Shown here: positions 1-8,302 of the stretch, in pieces
Position numbering within the stretch: position 1 is the stretch's first letter
Layout of the letters: each line of letters begins with the position of its first letter
NCBI GenBank assembly: GCA_938008165.1
Contig: CALLLP010000016.1
Span: 1 to 60,850 of the forward strand
Direction of reading: 5' to 3'
Origin: an uncultured Neomegalonema sp.
Lineage (GTDB): Bacteria > Pseudomonadota > Alphaproteobacteria > Rhodobacterales > Rhodobacteraceae
Length of the DNA stretch: 60,850 bases
The notes under the pieces: model-generated
What the model saw: only the letters and a program-made list of their open reading frames with translations
Told to the model about the DNA's origin: nothing
The model's database searches: none
Position numbers and translations under genes: made by a program

Positions 1-372
1 CGCGACAACCGTTCCACCGGCATCCGCATCCCGCTTTCCTCACCGGAGGCCCTGCGCATCGAGAACCGGGTCGCAGGAATGGACTGCAACTGCTACCTCG
101 CCTTCGCGGCATCGCTCGCCGCTGGGCTGATCGGGATGAAAGCGCGTGCCACCCCGCGCCCGGAAGTGGCGGGCGACGCCTACGAACTCCCCCGCGCCCT
201 GCCGCGCAGCTTGCACGAGGCGCTCGATCTCCTGAAGAACAACCCGGCGGTAGTCGATGTGCTGGGCGAGGAATTCTGCAACGTCTACCTCGCCATCAAG
301 CGGCAGGAAGTCGAGGAATTCCTTCAGGTCATCAGCCCATGGGAACGCGAGCATCTGTTGCTGAACGTTTGA
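1..372 (+). CDS. Glutamine synthetase-like ligase, C-terminal part (5' end outside window)
   Basis: The reading frame is open from base 1 and ends at TGA 370-372, so only the last 123 residues are present. It starts with RDNRSTGIRIP, the substrate-binding region of glutamine synthetase folds, followed by the ENRVAGMD segment and a C-terminus SPWEREHLLLNV typical of GS-like gamma-glutamyl-amine ligases (PuuA/GlnT/GmaS group). Such enzymes join glutamate to an amine using ATP. Two genes downstream is a PuuB-like FAD oxidoreductase, which fits a gamma-glutamylputrescine-type route (inference). The catalytic N-terminal half is not visible, so true glutamine synthetase, PuuA-like and GmaS-like functions cannot be separated. 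Confidence 0.85.
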   Translation, partial: RDNRSTGIRIPLSSPEALRIENRVAGMDCNCYLAFAASLAAGLIGMKARATPRPEVAGDAYELPRALPRSLHEALDLLKNNPAVVDVLGEEFCNVYLAIKRQEVEEFLQVISPWEREHLLLNV

Positions 373-477
373 CGCGGAGGGACGCAAGTGTCGCATGGAA
401 AGTCGGAGTCACCCTTGTAACCACGGGATATCCGTGTTTCGATTTAATCCTTAATAATAAAGAATGGGGAGTGGGAA

Positions 478-2085
478 ATGACCGACAAACAACCGACACT
501 GGATCCGCCCGACGACGGGGCGCTTCGGTTCGAAACTGATTACGAGATGGGGCAGGACAATATTCGTCCCCTGGGTCTTGATATCCACAACCCGGTTTTC
601 TTGATCTCCAGCGTCCTGATCTTCGGTTTTGTGCTGATCTCGCTCGCCAACCAGGAAGCATCGGCAGCTTTCTTTGGTTGGCTGCGACCGTGGCTGACGA
701 GTACTTTTGACTGGTTCCTCGTCATGTCGGTCAATGCGATCACGCTGTTCTGCCTCGTCCTCATCATCTTGCCGGTCGGGTCCGTCAGGATCGGCGGCAA
801 GGACGCGACGCCCGACTATAGCTATGCGGGATGGATCGCGATGATGTTCGCCGCCGGTATCGGCATCGGCCTGCTGTTCTTCGGCGTGCTGGAGCCGGTC
901 TATTACAACTTCTCCGAAGGGGGTAACGCAAGCCCGCTGGGAATCGATGCTTCGCAGCCCGGTAACGAATATATCGGTGTCGTCGGCACGATCCACCACT
1001 GGGGTCTGGAAGGCTGGTCCATCTATGCGGCGGTGGGGCTGAGCCTCGCGATCTTCTGCTACAACCTCAAACTACCGTTGACACTGCGCTCCGCGTTCTA
1101 TCCGATCCTCGGCGAGCGGATCTGGGGCTGGTGGGGCCACATGATCGATATCCTCGCGGTGTTCTCGACACTGTTCGGGTTGACCACGTCGCTGGGCCTC
1201 GGTGCACAGCAGGTGGCTGCTGGTCTCTACGAGGTGGCCGGGATCGAGCCGACCAACACGGTCTACGTCCTCCTCATCATCGGGATCACCCTGATCGCTC
1301 TGGGGTCGGTGTGTCTGGGCATGGATGCCGGGGTGAAGCGCCTGTCCGAGATCAACATGATCATGGCGGTCGCGCTGTTCATCTTCGTTCTTCTCGTGAC
1401 CGGTGTGGGGACGGCAATCACGCGCTATGTCGGCGTGATGGTCGATTACGTGATGTACCTGCCTGCGCTTGCGAACCCCTTCGGACGCGAGGACACGAGT
1501 TACTTCCATGGCTGGACGACGTTTTACTGGGCCTGGTGGATCGCTTGGTCGCCCTTCGTCGGGATGTTCATTGCCCGTATCTCCAAGGGTCGCACGGTCC
1601 GTGAATTCGTGCTCTGCGCCCTGATCGCGCCCACACTGGTCTGTGCGCTGTGGATGTCCACCTTCGGTGGTGCGGCCATCGACATGCTCAATGCCGGTGG
1701 TGCCGAAGGCGTCAAAGCGACCGTGATCGACAGCTACAAACCGGAAGGAGCGCTGTTCGGCTTCCTGAAGGAACTGCCGCTCTACGGCATCATCGCGCCG
1801 ATCTCGCTGTTGCTGATCGTGATCTTCTTCGTCACATCGTCGGACAGCGGCTCGCTGGTGATCGATACCATCACGGCAGGCGGCAAGATGGATGCGCCGG
1901 TCATCCAGCGGGTGTTCTGGTGCACGCTGGAAGGGCTGGTAGCCATCGCGCTGCTGCTCGGCGGCGGTCTGGCAGCCCTGCAAGGGGCGGCGGTATCGAC
2001 CGGGATACCGTTCACCATCGTCGTGCTGGTGATGTGCTACTGCCTTTGGCTGGCCCTGAGGTCGGAGCACGCGAAGCTCAAATGA
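478..2085 (+). CDS. BCCT family transporter (betaine/carnitine/choline type)
   Basis: A 535-residue integral membrane protein with about 12 hydrophobic segments. It carries the BCCT hallmarks: a glycine-rich helix AGIGIGLLFFGVLEP at residues 126-140 and the Trp-rich box FYWAWWIAWSPF at 349-360, followed by the charged loop RISKGRTVREF. BCCT carriers import quaternary amines or related zwitterions, driven by sodium or protons. The ATG at 478 follows a GGGAGTGGG ribosome site. The C-terminal tail after the last helix is short, so the long osmosensing tail of BetP is absent and a nutrient-uptake role is more likely than osmoregulation (inference). The flanking GS-like ligase and FAD amine oxidase suggest the substrate is an amine used as a nitrogen source. 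Confidence 0.93.
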   Translation: MTDKQPTLDPPDDGALRFETDYEMGQDNIRPLGLDIHNPVFLISSVLIFGFVLISLANQEASAAFFGWLRPWLTSTFDWFLVMSVNAITLFCLVLIILPVGSVRIGGKDATPDYSYAGWIAMMFAAGIGIGLLFFGVLEPVYYNFSEGGNASPLGIDASQPGNEYIGVVGTIHHWGLEGWSIYAAVGLSLAIFCYNLKLPLTLRSAFYPILGERIWGWWGHMIDILAVFSTLFGLTTSLGLGAQQVAAGLYEVAGIEPTNTVYVLLIIGITLIALGSVCLGMDAGVKRLSEINMIMAVALFIFVLLVTGVGTAITRYVGVMVDYVMYLPALANPFGREDTSYFHGWTTFYWAWWIAWSPFVGMFIARISKGRTVREFVLCALIAPTLVCALWMSTFGGAAIDMLNAGGAEGVKATVIDSYKPEGALFGFLKELPLYGIIAPISLLLIVIFFVTSSDSGSLVIDTITAGGKMDAPVIQRVFWCTLEGLVAIALLLGGGLAALQGAAVSTGIPFTIVVLVMCYCLWLALRSEHAKLK

Positions 2086-2108
2086 TCGGCTGAACCTTCA
2101 CTGACTGG

Positions 2109-2149
2109 AAAGGCCCGCGTTCCGATGGTACGCGGGCCTTTCTTTTTTT
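2109..2149 (+). terminator. Rho-independent terminator after the BCCT gene
   Basis: The arms AAAGGCCCGCG (2109-2119) and CGCGGGCCTTT (2131-2141) pair perfectly over 11 bp around an 11-nt loop, followed by a run of seven T (2143-2149). It lies 23 bases after the BCCT stop and 16 bases before the FAD oxidoreductase start, so that gene may be transcribed partly by read-through or from a promoter very close by. Confidence 0.92.
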
Positions 2150-2165
2150 GTGATGAGACAAGGCC

Positions 2166-3458
2166 ATGCCCCTCGACGTCCTCACGGCCAATGACCGGCC
2201 CGGCCATTACGCGCCCTCGTGGTATGCGGCGACGGCCCATACGATGCCGGATCATCCGCCTCTGCGCGGGGAGAGGCACGCCGATGTGTGCATCGTCGGT
2301 GCGGGGTATTCGGGGCTATCGGCGGCCCTGCATCTGCGCGAACGCGGCTATGATGTGGTGGTTCTGGAAGCTCATCGCGTCGGGTGGGGGGCATCGGGCC
2401 GAAATGGCGGGCAGCTCGGTTCCGGCCAGCGGGTCGGGCAGGGCGAGCTGGAAACGTCGCTGGGGGTGGGCAAGGCGCGCCTTCTCTGGGAGTTGGCCGA
2501 GGACTCGAAGGCCGTCGTCAAATCCCTGATCGCGCGCTATGCCATCGACTGCGACCTGCGGCCCGGTGTTCTGGAGGCCATGCATCGTCCCCGTTTCGAG
2601 CGGGAGATGCGGGAAGAGGTCGTTCTGCTGAATGATCGCTACGATTACCCCTATATCCGCTTCGTCGATTGCGATGAAATCCGTGTGATGGTCGCGAGCG
2701 ATGGGTATCATAGCGGTGCTCTCGATACCGATGCCGCCCATCTTCACTCTCTCAATTATGCGCTGGGCCTTGCCGGGGCGGCGTTGGAAGCCGGGGCAAA
2801 AATCCATGAACGCAGCCGGGTGACGCGGGTTACCGAAGGCCGGGTCGAGACGGCAGAGGGGGCGGTGGTCGCGCCGCATATCCTGCTCGCCTGCAACGGG
2901 TATCTCTGCGGGCTGGAGGGATCGGTGGCCAAACGGGTCATGCCGATCAATAATTTTATCGCCGCGACCGAGCCGCTTCCGGACCCCGCCGCGATCATCC
3001 GGGACGACGTCGCGGTCTGCGACTCGCGGTTCGTGGTCAATTACTTCCGCCTGTCCCGCGATGGGCGGCTGCTGTTCGGAGGGGGCGAGAATTATGGCTA
3101 TCGCTTCCCCGCCGATATCGCCGCAAAGGTCCGCAAGCCGATGCTGGAAGTCTTCCCGCAACTCGCCGACACGAAGATCGACTATGCATGGGGCGGCACG
3201 CTGGCCATCACCATGGACCGCCTCCCCCATTTCGCCCGACCCGCACCGGGCATCCTCTCGGTTTCGGGCTATTCCGGCCATGGCGTCGGCATGGCCACCC
3301 TTGCGGGGAAACTGGCATCGGAAGCCATCGCCGGACAGGCCGAGCGCTTCGATATTCTGGCGAACATCCCTCGCCCCCGTTTCCCCGGTGGTGCGGCCCT
3401 GCGCGCCCCGCTCCTGACGCTTGCGATGCTGTGGTACGGGTTGCGGGACCGATTGTAG
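2166..3458 (+). CDS. FAD-dependent amine oxidoreductase, gamma-glutamylputrescine oxidase-like
   Basis: A 430-residue DAO-family flavoprotein. The dinucleotide-binding motif VGAGYSG is at residues 44-50 and the FAD-contact motif GASGRNGG at 75-82. The C-terminal region has WGGTLAITMDRLPHF and the SGYSGHGVGMA segment typical of PuuB/OrdL proteins. Family members oxidise a secondary or gamma-glutamylated amine to an aldehyde, releasing ammonia and peroxide. Together with the GS-like ligase at the window start, this forms the core PuuA/PuuB pair of the gamma-glutamylated putrescine pathway. The exact amine is unproven; the intervening BCCT carrier hints at a zwitterionic or methylated substrate. 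Confidence 0.88.
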   Translation: MPLDVLTANDRPGHYAPSWYAATAHTMPDHPPLRGERHADVCIVGAGYSGLSAALHLRERGYDVVVLEAHRVGWGASGRNGGQLGSGQRVGQGELETSLGVGKARLLWELAEDSKAVVKSLIARYAIDCDLRPGVLEAMHRPRFEREMREEVVLLNDRYDYPYIRFVDCDEIRVMVASDGYHSGALDTDAAHLHSLNYALGLAGAALEAGAKIHERSRVTRVTEGRVETAEGAVVAPHILLACNGYLCGLEGSVAKRVMPINNFIAATEPLPDPAAIIRDDVAVCDSRFVVNYFRLSRDGRLLFGGGENYGYRFPADIAAKVRKPMLEVFPQLADTKIDYAWGGTLAITMDRLPHFARPAPGILSVSGYSGHGVGMATLAGKLASEAIAGQAERFDILANIPRPRFPGGAALRAPLLTLAMLWYGLRDRL

Positions 3459-3522
3459 CTTCTATCTTCGGCGCGGATGTGGTGTCTGGTCTCGCTATGA
3501 AACAGTTTCAGAGACCTGCGCC

Positions 3523-5046
3523 GTGCTGACGACCCACGCCTATACCGCCGCCTTCATCGGGATCGAAGCGCGCGAAGTGGACGTTCAGTGCCAATTATCG
3601 TCCGGCCTGCCCGCCTTCAATCTCGTGGGCCTGCCCGACAAGGCAGTATCAGAAGCCAAGGAACGGGTCCGTGCGGCGCTCAATTCCATCGGGTTGGCCC
3701 TGCCTGCCAAGCGGATCACGGTCAATTTGGCCCCTGCCGATCTGCCGAAAGTCGGCTCGCATTACGACCTACCCATCGCCCTTGCCTTGCTGGGTGCGAT
3801 GGAGGTGATCCCGTCCGACGAGCCGTCGCATCACATCTCGCTCGGGGAACTCTCACTCGATGGCACGTTGAACCCCGTCCTAGGGGCGATGCCTGCCGCG
3901 CTGATGGCCGCCGAGAACGACCGTGGTCTGATCTGTCCAGCCCAATGCGGGGCGGAGGCGTCGTGGGTCGGGTCGGTCGATGTACTGGCTCCGAAAACCC
4001 TGCTTGCGCTCATCAACCATATCAACGGGCGCGAAGCCCTGACCCCGCCCACCGTCGGTGAGGCCAGCCGGGGTGAGAACCTGCCCGACCTGCGCGATGT
4101 AAAGGGGCAGGAGACGGCCCGCCGTGCCCTGGAAGTCGCCGCTGCCGGAGGCCATAACATGCTGATGATCGGGCCACCGGGGGCTGGGAAATCCATGCTC
4201 GCCGCCCGCCTGCCCGGCATCCTGCCGCCCCTATCCGCCGAGGAGGCGCTGGAGACGAGCTTGATCCATTCCCTCGCCGGTTTGCTGGAGGGGGGGCGTG
4301 TCTCGATGGTGCGGCCCTATCGCGCGCCGCATCATTCCGCTTCGATGCCCGCCATGGTGGGCGGTGGCAAGAATGCGGCGCCCGGCGAAGTCAGCCTTGC
4401 CCATAACGGCGTGTTGTTTCTCGATGAACTGCCGGAATTCGCGCGGCAGGTGCTCGAAGCCTTGCGCCAGCCGATCGAGTCGGGTGAGACGGTCGTGGCC
4501 CGCGCCAATGCCCATGCGCGCTATCCCAGCCGGGTGCAGTTGGTTGCGGCGATGAACCCATGCAAATGCGGGCATTTGGGGGATCCGTCGATGGCCTGTT
4601 CCCGTGCGCCGAATTGCGGGCTGGATTATCAGGCGCGTATTTCCGGTCCGATGCTCGACCGGATCGACGTGCAAATCGAACTGCCCGCCGTTTCCGCCGC
4701 TGATTTGTCTTTGCCCCCGGCATCGGAAGGGTCGGCGGAGGTCGGCGCGCGCATCCTTGCGATTCGGGCGCTTCAGGCGGAGCGCTACCAATCGCTCGAT
4801 GCCCCTCCCGGCGTGCGCCTGAACGCGCATGCCGATGGTGAGGTTCTGGAACGGGTGGCGCGCCTGACCCCGTCGGCGCGCTCGCTGTTGCTCAAGGCAT
4901 CCGAGGCCCTGCGGTTGAGCGCGCGGGGATATCACCGCGTCCTGCGCCTTGCGCGTACCATCGCCGATCTCGACGGGCGCGACGATATCGGCGAGACTCA
5001 GATTGCGGAAGCGACTTCTTACCGGCGCGCGCCTATTTTGCGTTGA
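3523..5046 (+). CDS. YifB/ComM family Mg-chelatase-like AAA+ ATPase
   Basis: A 507-residue protein read from GTG 3523. An upstream ATG at 3421 would add 34 cysteine-rich residues that overlap the previous gene and lack family similarity, so the GTG is preferred; the family start is VLTTHAYTAAFIGIEA. Domain order is an N-terminal ChlI/Lon-like domain (about 15-140), the AAA+ core with Walker A GPPGAGKS at 217-224 and Walker B LFLDE at 298-302, a CXC zinc-like cluster (CKCGHLGDPSMACSRAPNC), then the Mg-chelatase C-terminal domain. ComM in Haemophilus and Vibrio is a hexameric helicase promoting branch migration during natural transformation. Its presence does not by itself prove competence, since YifB is widespread. 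Confidence 0.93.
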   Translation: MLTTHAYTAAFIGIEAREVDVQCQLSSGLPAFNLVGLPDKAVSEAKERVRAALNSIGLALPAKRITVNLAPADLPKVGSHYDLPIALALLGAMEVIPSDEPSHHISLGELSLDGTLNPVLGAMPAALMAAENDRGLICPAQCGAEASWVGSVDVLAPKTLLALINHINGREALTPPTVGEASRGENLPDLRDVKGQETARRALEVAAAGGHNMLMIGPPGAGKSMLAARLPGILPPLSAEEALETSLIHSLAGLLEGGRVSMVRPYRAPHHSASMPAMVGGGKNAAPGEVSLAHNGVLFLDELPEFARQVLEALRQPIESGETVVARANAHARYPSRVQLVAAMNPCKCGHLGDPSMACSRAPNCGLDYQARISGPMLDRIDVQIELPAVSAADLSLPPASEGSAEVGARILAIRALQAERYQSLDAPPGVRLNAHADGEVLERVARLTPSARSLLLKASEALRLSARGYHRVLRLARTIADLDGRDDIGETQIAEATSYRRAPILR

Positions 5047-5231
5047 AAATTGTCAAGGTGTTTTTCCCTTTTTTAAGACGTATGCGGTTATATAAGTCTT
5101 TGATTTACCATATTTCATACCTTGTTTTGCTGGTCGATTTTCTCTACACTGATCGTCAGCACACACCGTATGTGTTTTGTTAAGTGCGGGTTGTTACCGT
5201 TTAGTGATCGTCACACTAAGGACAGTTATTT

Positions 5232-5624
5232 ATGTCTTCATCACCGTCGAAAATCCTTGTTGCCGAAGACAATGCGGTCAATGCACGCCTGATTGTGGCG
5301 ATGCTGGAGCGTGACGGGCATGAGGTTACGGTTGCTTCCGATGGTGAAAAGGCGGTGGCGCTGAGCCGGGTCGAGTATTTTGACGTGATTCTGATGGATG
5401 TGAACATGCCCGTAATGGGCGGGTTGGAAGCCACAAAGCTGATTCGGGACGGGGCCGCACCGATGCGCGACGTCACGATCATTGCCCTGACCGCCGATGA
5501 CGATGGCGCAACGCAGCGCGATTGCATCGAGGCGGGCATGAACGCGTTTCTGTCCAAGCCCATCGACATGGCGGAATTGTTCAAGCTGCTCAATCCCCGT
5601 TCCTCGCGGGGAAAGCGCGCCTGA
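5232..5624 (+). CDS. Single-domain response regulator (CheY/DivK-like receiver)
   Basis: A 130-residue protein that is almost entirely a receiver domain. The acidic pair is E12-D13, the phosphoacceptor D56 lies in LMDVNMP, T87 is the switch threonine (ALTAD), and K109 is the conserved lysine (SKPID). No output domain follows; a basic tail SSRGKRA ends the protein. It probably passes phosphate or a docking signal to another protein, as DivK or CheY do, or receives it from a hybrid histidine kinase encoded elsewhere. No kinase lies nearby. It is preceded by a 185-bp AT-rich gap, so it probably has its own promoter. It converges on the DNA ligase gene with only 4 bp between the stops. Confidence 0.92.
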   Translation: MSSSPSKILVAEDNAVNARLIVAMLERDGHEVTVASDGEKAVALSRVEYFDVILMDVNMPVMGGLEATKLIRDGAAPMRDVTIIALTADDDGATQRDCIEAGMNAFLSKPIDMAELFKLLNPRSSRGKRA

Positions 5625-5628
5625 CGCG

Positions 5629-7317
5629 CTATTCCACCGGAATCATCTCCTCCAAGGCCTCTACCCGGTCCGCTTCATGGGCCGGTTTGTCCCATCGGAT
5701 ACGCTTGATCCGGGGAAAGCGCATGGCGATGCCGGATTTATGCCGGGTCGAGCGTTGCACCGCATCGAAATTCACCTCAAGAACAAGATCGAATTTCACT
5801 GCGCGCACCGGGCCATAGCGGTCGGTCGTGTTATCGCGAACCCATTTGTCCAGCCGTTTCAGTTCGTCATCTGTGAAGCCTGAATACGCCTTGCCCACGG
5901 GGGTCAGTTCCGTGCCGTGCGTTCCCTCGCGCCATGCGCCGAACGTGTAGTCCGAATAGAAGCTGGAGCGTTTTCCGTGGCCGCGCTGGGCGTACATCAT
6001 CACGCAATCGGCGGTCAGGGGCGCGCGTTTCCATTTCCACCATGGCCCCGTCGGACGCCCTCCCACATAGGGCGCATCAAGCCGCTTGAGCATCAGCCCT
6101 TCCTGCCCGGTATCGCGGGCCGTGGCGCGGATGGACGATAGGGCGTGCCATGTTTCGAATGGAATAACGGGCGACAGGTCGATCCGGCCGCTGACAGGCT
6201 GGCGTACAAACCAATCATCGAGCCGTGCCCGCCTCGCGCCGAAGGGCAGGGCGCGCGTATCCTCCTCGCCATCATGCAACAGGTCGTAAAGCCGGATATG
6301 CCCCGGCGCATCGCGCAGGATTTTCGGCCCCGGCGATTTCCGACCCAGCCGCTTTTGAAGATCGGCGAAGGGGGCGACGGTCCCGCCCCCGCCTCCGCCT
6401 CCGTCTTTGACAACCAATAACTCGCCATCGACCACCCCTTCGAATGCCATGGCTGCGACAACATCCGGAAAGCTGCCTGAGATTTCCTCGCCCATGCGGG
6501 TATAGAGGCGGCGCTCGCCCTGTAGCGAGACGGCCTGAACGCGGATGCCATCCCATTTCCATTCGGCGGAGTATTCGGCGGGGTCCATACGCGCCGATAG
6601 GCGCTCGGCGGTGATCCGGTCGCTGTCATCGCTTTCGTGCAGGCGCTCCCGGCGTTCCTCGACCGAATAGAGACCGTTATCGAGGGGATGGGCAAGCATC
6701 ATGGGGCGAAAGGCATGGGTGAGATCGACCTGCGGTGCGCTCGTGCGTCCCTCCAGCCATTGCAGCAGCGGAATATAAGGTGGCTCCAGACCATGCCACA
6801 TTTCTTCGATCCGGCTCAGGGTGTCGTCTTCGTCGCGCATGGCGGCAAGGGCGGTCTTGGCGAGGCGCTCGGAAACGCCGACCCGCAATCCCCCGGTGGC
6901 CAGTTTCAACAAGGCCAGCCTCTCCGAAGGGCCAAGGCGGTCCAGCCATTCAGTGAGATGACGGATCGCCTGGGGCCGGGTTGCACCCGCCAATGTCTCG
7001 ACCACCGAAGACAGGCGCAGGGGGGCGGATTCGGGCGATTCGATCGGGGCGGGCCAGATCAGCGCGACCGTCTCCGCCAAATCGCCCACATAATCGTAGG
7101 ACATGCGAAAAAGCACCGGATCGACTCGCCCCTCCGCCATGGTGCGCAAGGTGGAGCCGGTGACATTGCGCATGTCCAGCGATCCCGCGATACAGGCCAG
7201 CGCCCAGCCGCGATCCGGGTCCGGCTGATTGCGGAAATATTCGGTCAACAGCGTCAGCTTCGCATTGCGCGAGGGCGTGGTGACGAGGGCTTCGAGCAGT
7301 CGGGCGAAGGCTTTCAT
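5629..7317 (-). CDS. ATP-dependent DNA ligase, cisplatin-damage-response type
   Basis: 562 residues, starting at the ATG whose complement is 7315-7317 (MKAFARLLEAL); a longer frame to 7461 overlaps rlmJ and has no family match. The N-terminal DNA-binding domain (1-200) is followed by the nucleotidyltransferase motif KWDGIR with adenylated K254 and then an OB-fold domain. This matches bacterial ligases encoded with an Lhr-like helicase, an exonuclease and the PdeM endonuclease. Such ligases seal nicks during repair; replication uses NAD-dependent LigA. A run of seven glycines follows DGELLVVKDG, where relatives have a short charged loop. The partner helicase lies at 15455-17896; no exonuclease or PdeM gene is visible. 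It is divergent from rlmJ. Confidence 0.93.
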   Translation of the reverse strand: MKAFARLLEALVTTPSRNAKLTLLTEYFRNQPDPDRGWALACIAGSLDMRNVTGSTLRTMAEGRVDPVLFRMSYDYVGDLAETVALIWPAPIESPESAPLRLSSVVETLAGATRPQAIRHLTEWLDRLGPSERLALLKLATGGLRVGVSERLAKTALAAMRDEDDTLSRIEEMWHGLEPPYIPLLQWLEGRTSAPQVDLTHAFRPMMLAHPLDNGLYSVEERRERLHESDDSDRITAERLSARMDPAEYSAEWKWDGIRVQAVSLQGERRLYTRMGEEISGSFPDVVAAMAFEGVVDGELLVVKDGGGGGGGTVAPFADLQKRLGRKSPGPKILRDAPGHIRLYDLLHDGEEDTRALPFGARRARLDDWFVRQPVSGRIDLSPVIPFETWHALSSIRATARDTGQEGLMLKRLDAPYVGGRPTGPWWKWKRAPLTADCVMMYAQRGHGKRSSFYSDYTFGAWREGTHGTELTPVGKAYSGFTDDELKRLDKWVRDNTTDRYGPVRAVKFDLVLEVNFDAVQRSTRHKSGIAMRFPRIKRIRWDKPAHEADRVEALEEMIPVE

Positions 7318-7459
7318 AGTATCGCTCCATGACCGCTGGCCAGAGCGCGGTCTGTCCTGTTGCCGTTCCCCGTGGCGTGGCGATAAAATGCGGGCGATGG
7401 GAAGAGTCTGCGGCTCATCTGTCTTCCCTCCGATGCGACGCGGGGCTATGCCTGCGCCC

Positions 7460-8227
7460 ATGCTTTCTTATCAACACGGTTATCATGCGGGTGGTCCCGC
7501 CGATCTACACAAGCACATCGCGCTTGCGGGCCTGATTGCGCTTTTGACCCGCAAGGCCCGGCCCATAACCTATATGGAAAGCCATGCGGGTCGAGGGCTG
7601 TATGATCTGGAGAGCGCGCAGGCTTTGAAAACCGGCGAATGGCGGGCGGGAATCGGATCGGCTGCACCCGCCGATGGGCCGTTTTGGCGGGCCTTGGCGC
7701 AGGTGCGCGAGCGTCATGGTCCCAGCGCCTATCCCGGCTCTCCGGCGCTGGTGCGGGCCTTGCTGCGCCCCGATGACCGGATGATCCTCATGGAGCTGCA
7801 CCCCGCCGAACATGCCGCCCTGACCGCCGCGCTGAAGGGGCCGGGTGTCGATATTCACCGCCGGGACGGGCGCGAGGGGGTGCTGGCCCTGTCGCCGCCC
7901 AAGCCGCGCCGAGGTCTCGCCCTGATCGATCCCAGTTACGAGCGTAAGGAAGAATACGCCGAAACCGCCAGTTTTGCCTTTGACCTCGCGCGCAAATGGC
8001 CCGAAGCGGCGATCCTGATCTGGTATCCGGTACTCGGCGCGGCCCGGCATGTCGAGATGGTGCGCCGCCTGCGCGACCGCCTGCCCGCTACGCTTGTATT
8101 CGAGACCACCTTCCCCGCCCATGGGGGGCGTCAGAGCGGCATGACCGGATCGGGCCTCGCCTTGCTCAATCCGCCCTATGGCGCGGGTGAGATTCTCCAT
8201 GCGGCGTCTAAAATGAATAATGAATAA
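7460..8227 (+). CDS. rlmJ: 23S rRNA (adenine2030-N6)-methyltransferase RlmJ
   Basis: A 255-residue methyltransferase starting at ATG 7460 with MLSYQHGYHAGGPADLHKH, matching the RlmJ family N-terminus (usual MLSYRHxFHAGNxADVLKH); an alternative ATG at 7448 adds four residues. The N6-adenine methyltransferase catalytic motif is DPSY at 157-160 in LIDPSYERKEEY. The SAM site is formed around ESHAGRGLYDL. RlmJ methylates A2030 of 23S rRNA before ribosome assembly and needs no partner. Genes further upstream on this frame lack similarity, so the 7229 start is rejected. It shares the 142-bp divergent region with the DNA ligase. Confidence 0.94.
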   Translation: MLSYQHGYHAGGPADLHKHIALAGLIALLTRKARPITYMESHAGRGLYDLESAQALKTGEWRAGIGSAAPADGPFWRALAQVRERHGPSAYPGSPALVRALLRPDDRMILMELHPAEHAALTAALKGPGVDIHRRDGREGVLALSPPKPRRGLALIDPSYERKEEYAETASFAFDLARKWPEAAILIWYPVLGAARHVEMVRRLRDRLPATLVFETTFPAHGGRQSGMTGSGLALLNPPYGAGEILHAASKMNNE

Positions 8228-8302
8228 TTTTTTTATTTTTCATTTACTCCGCTGCCGAATGTCATAAAATCCGCTCCGAATCCTCGTCAGGGAGTGCGGA
8301 TC

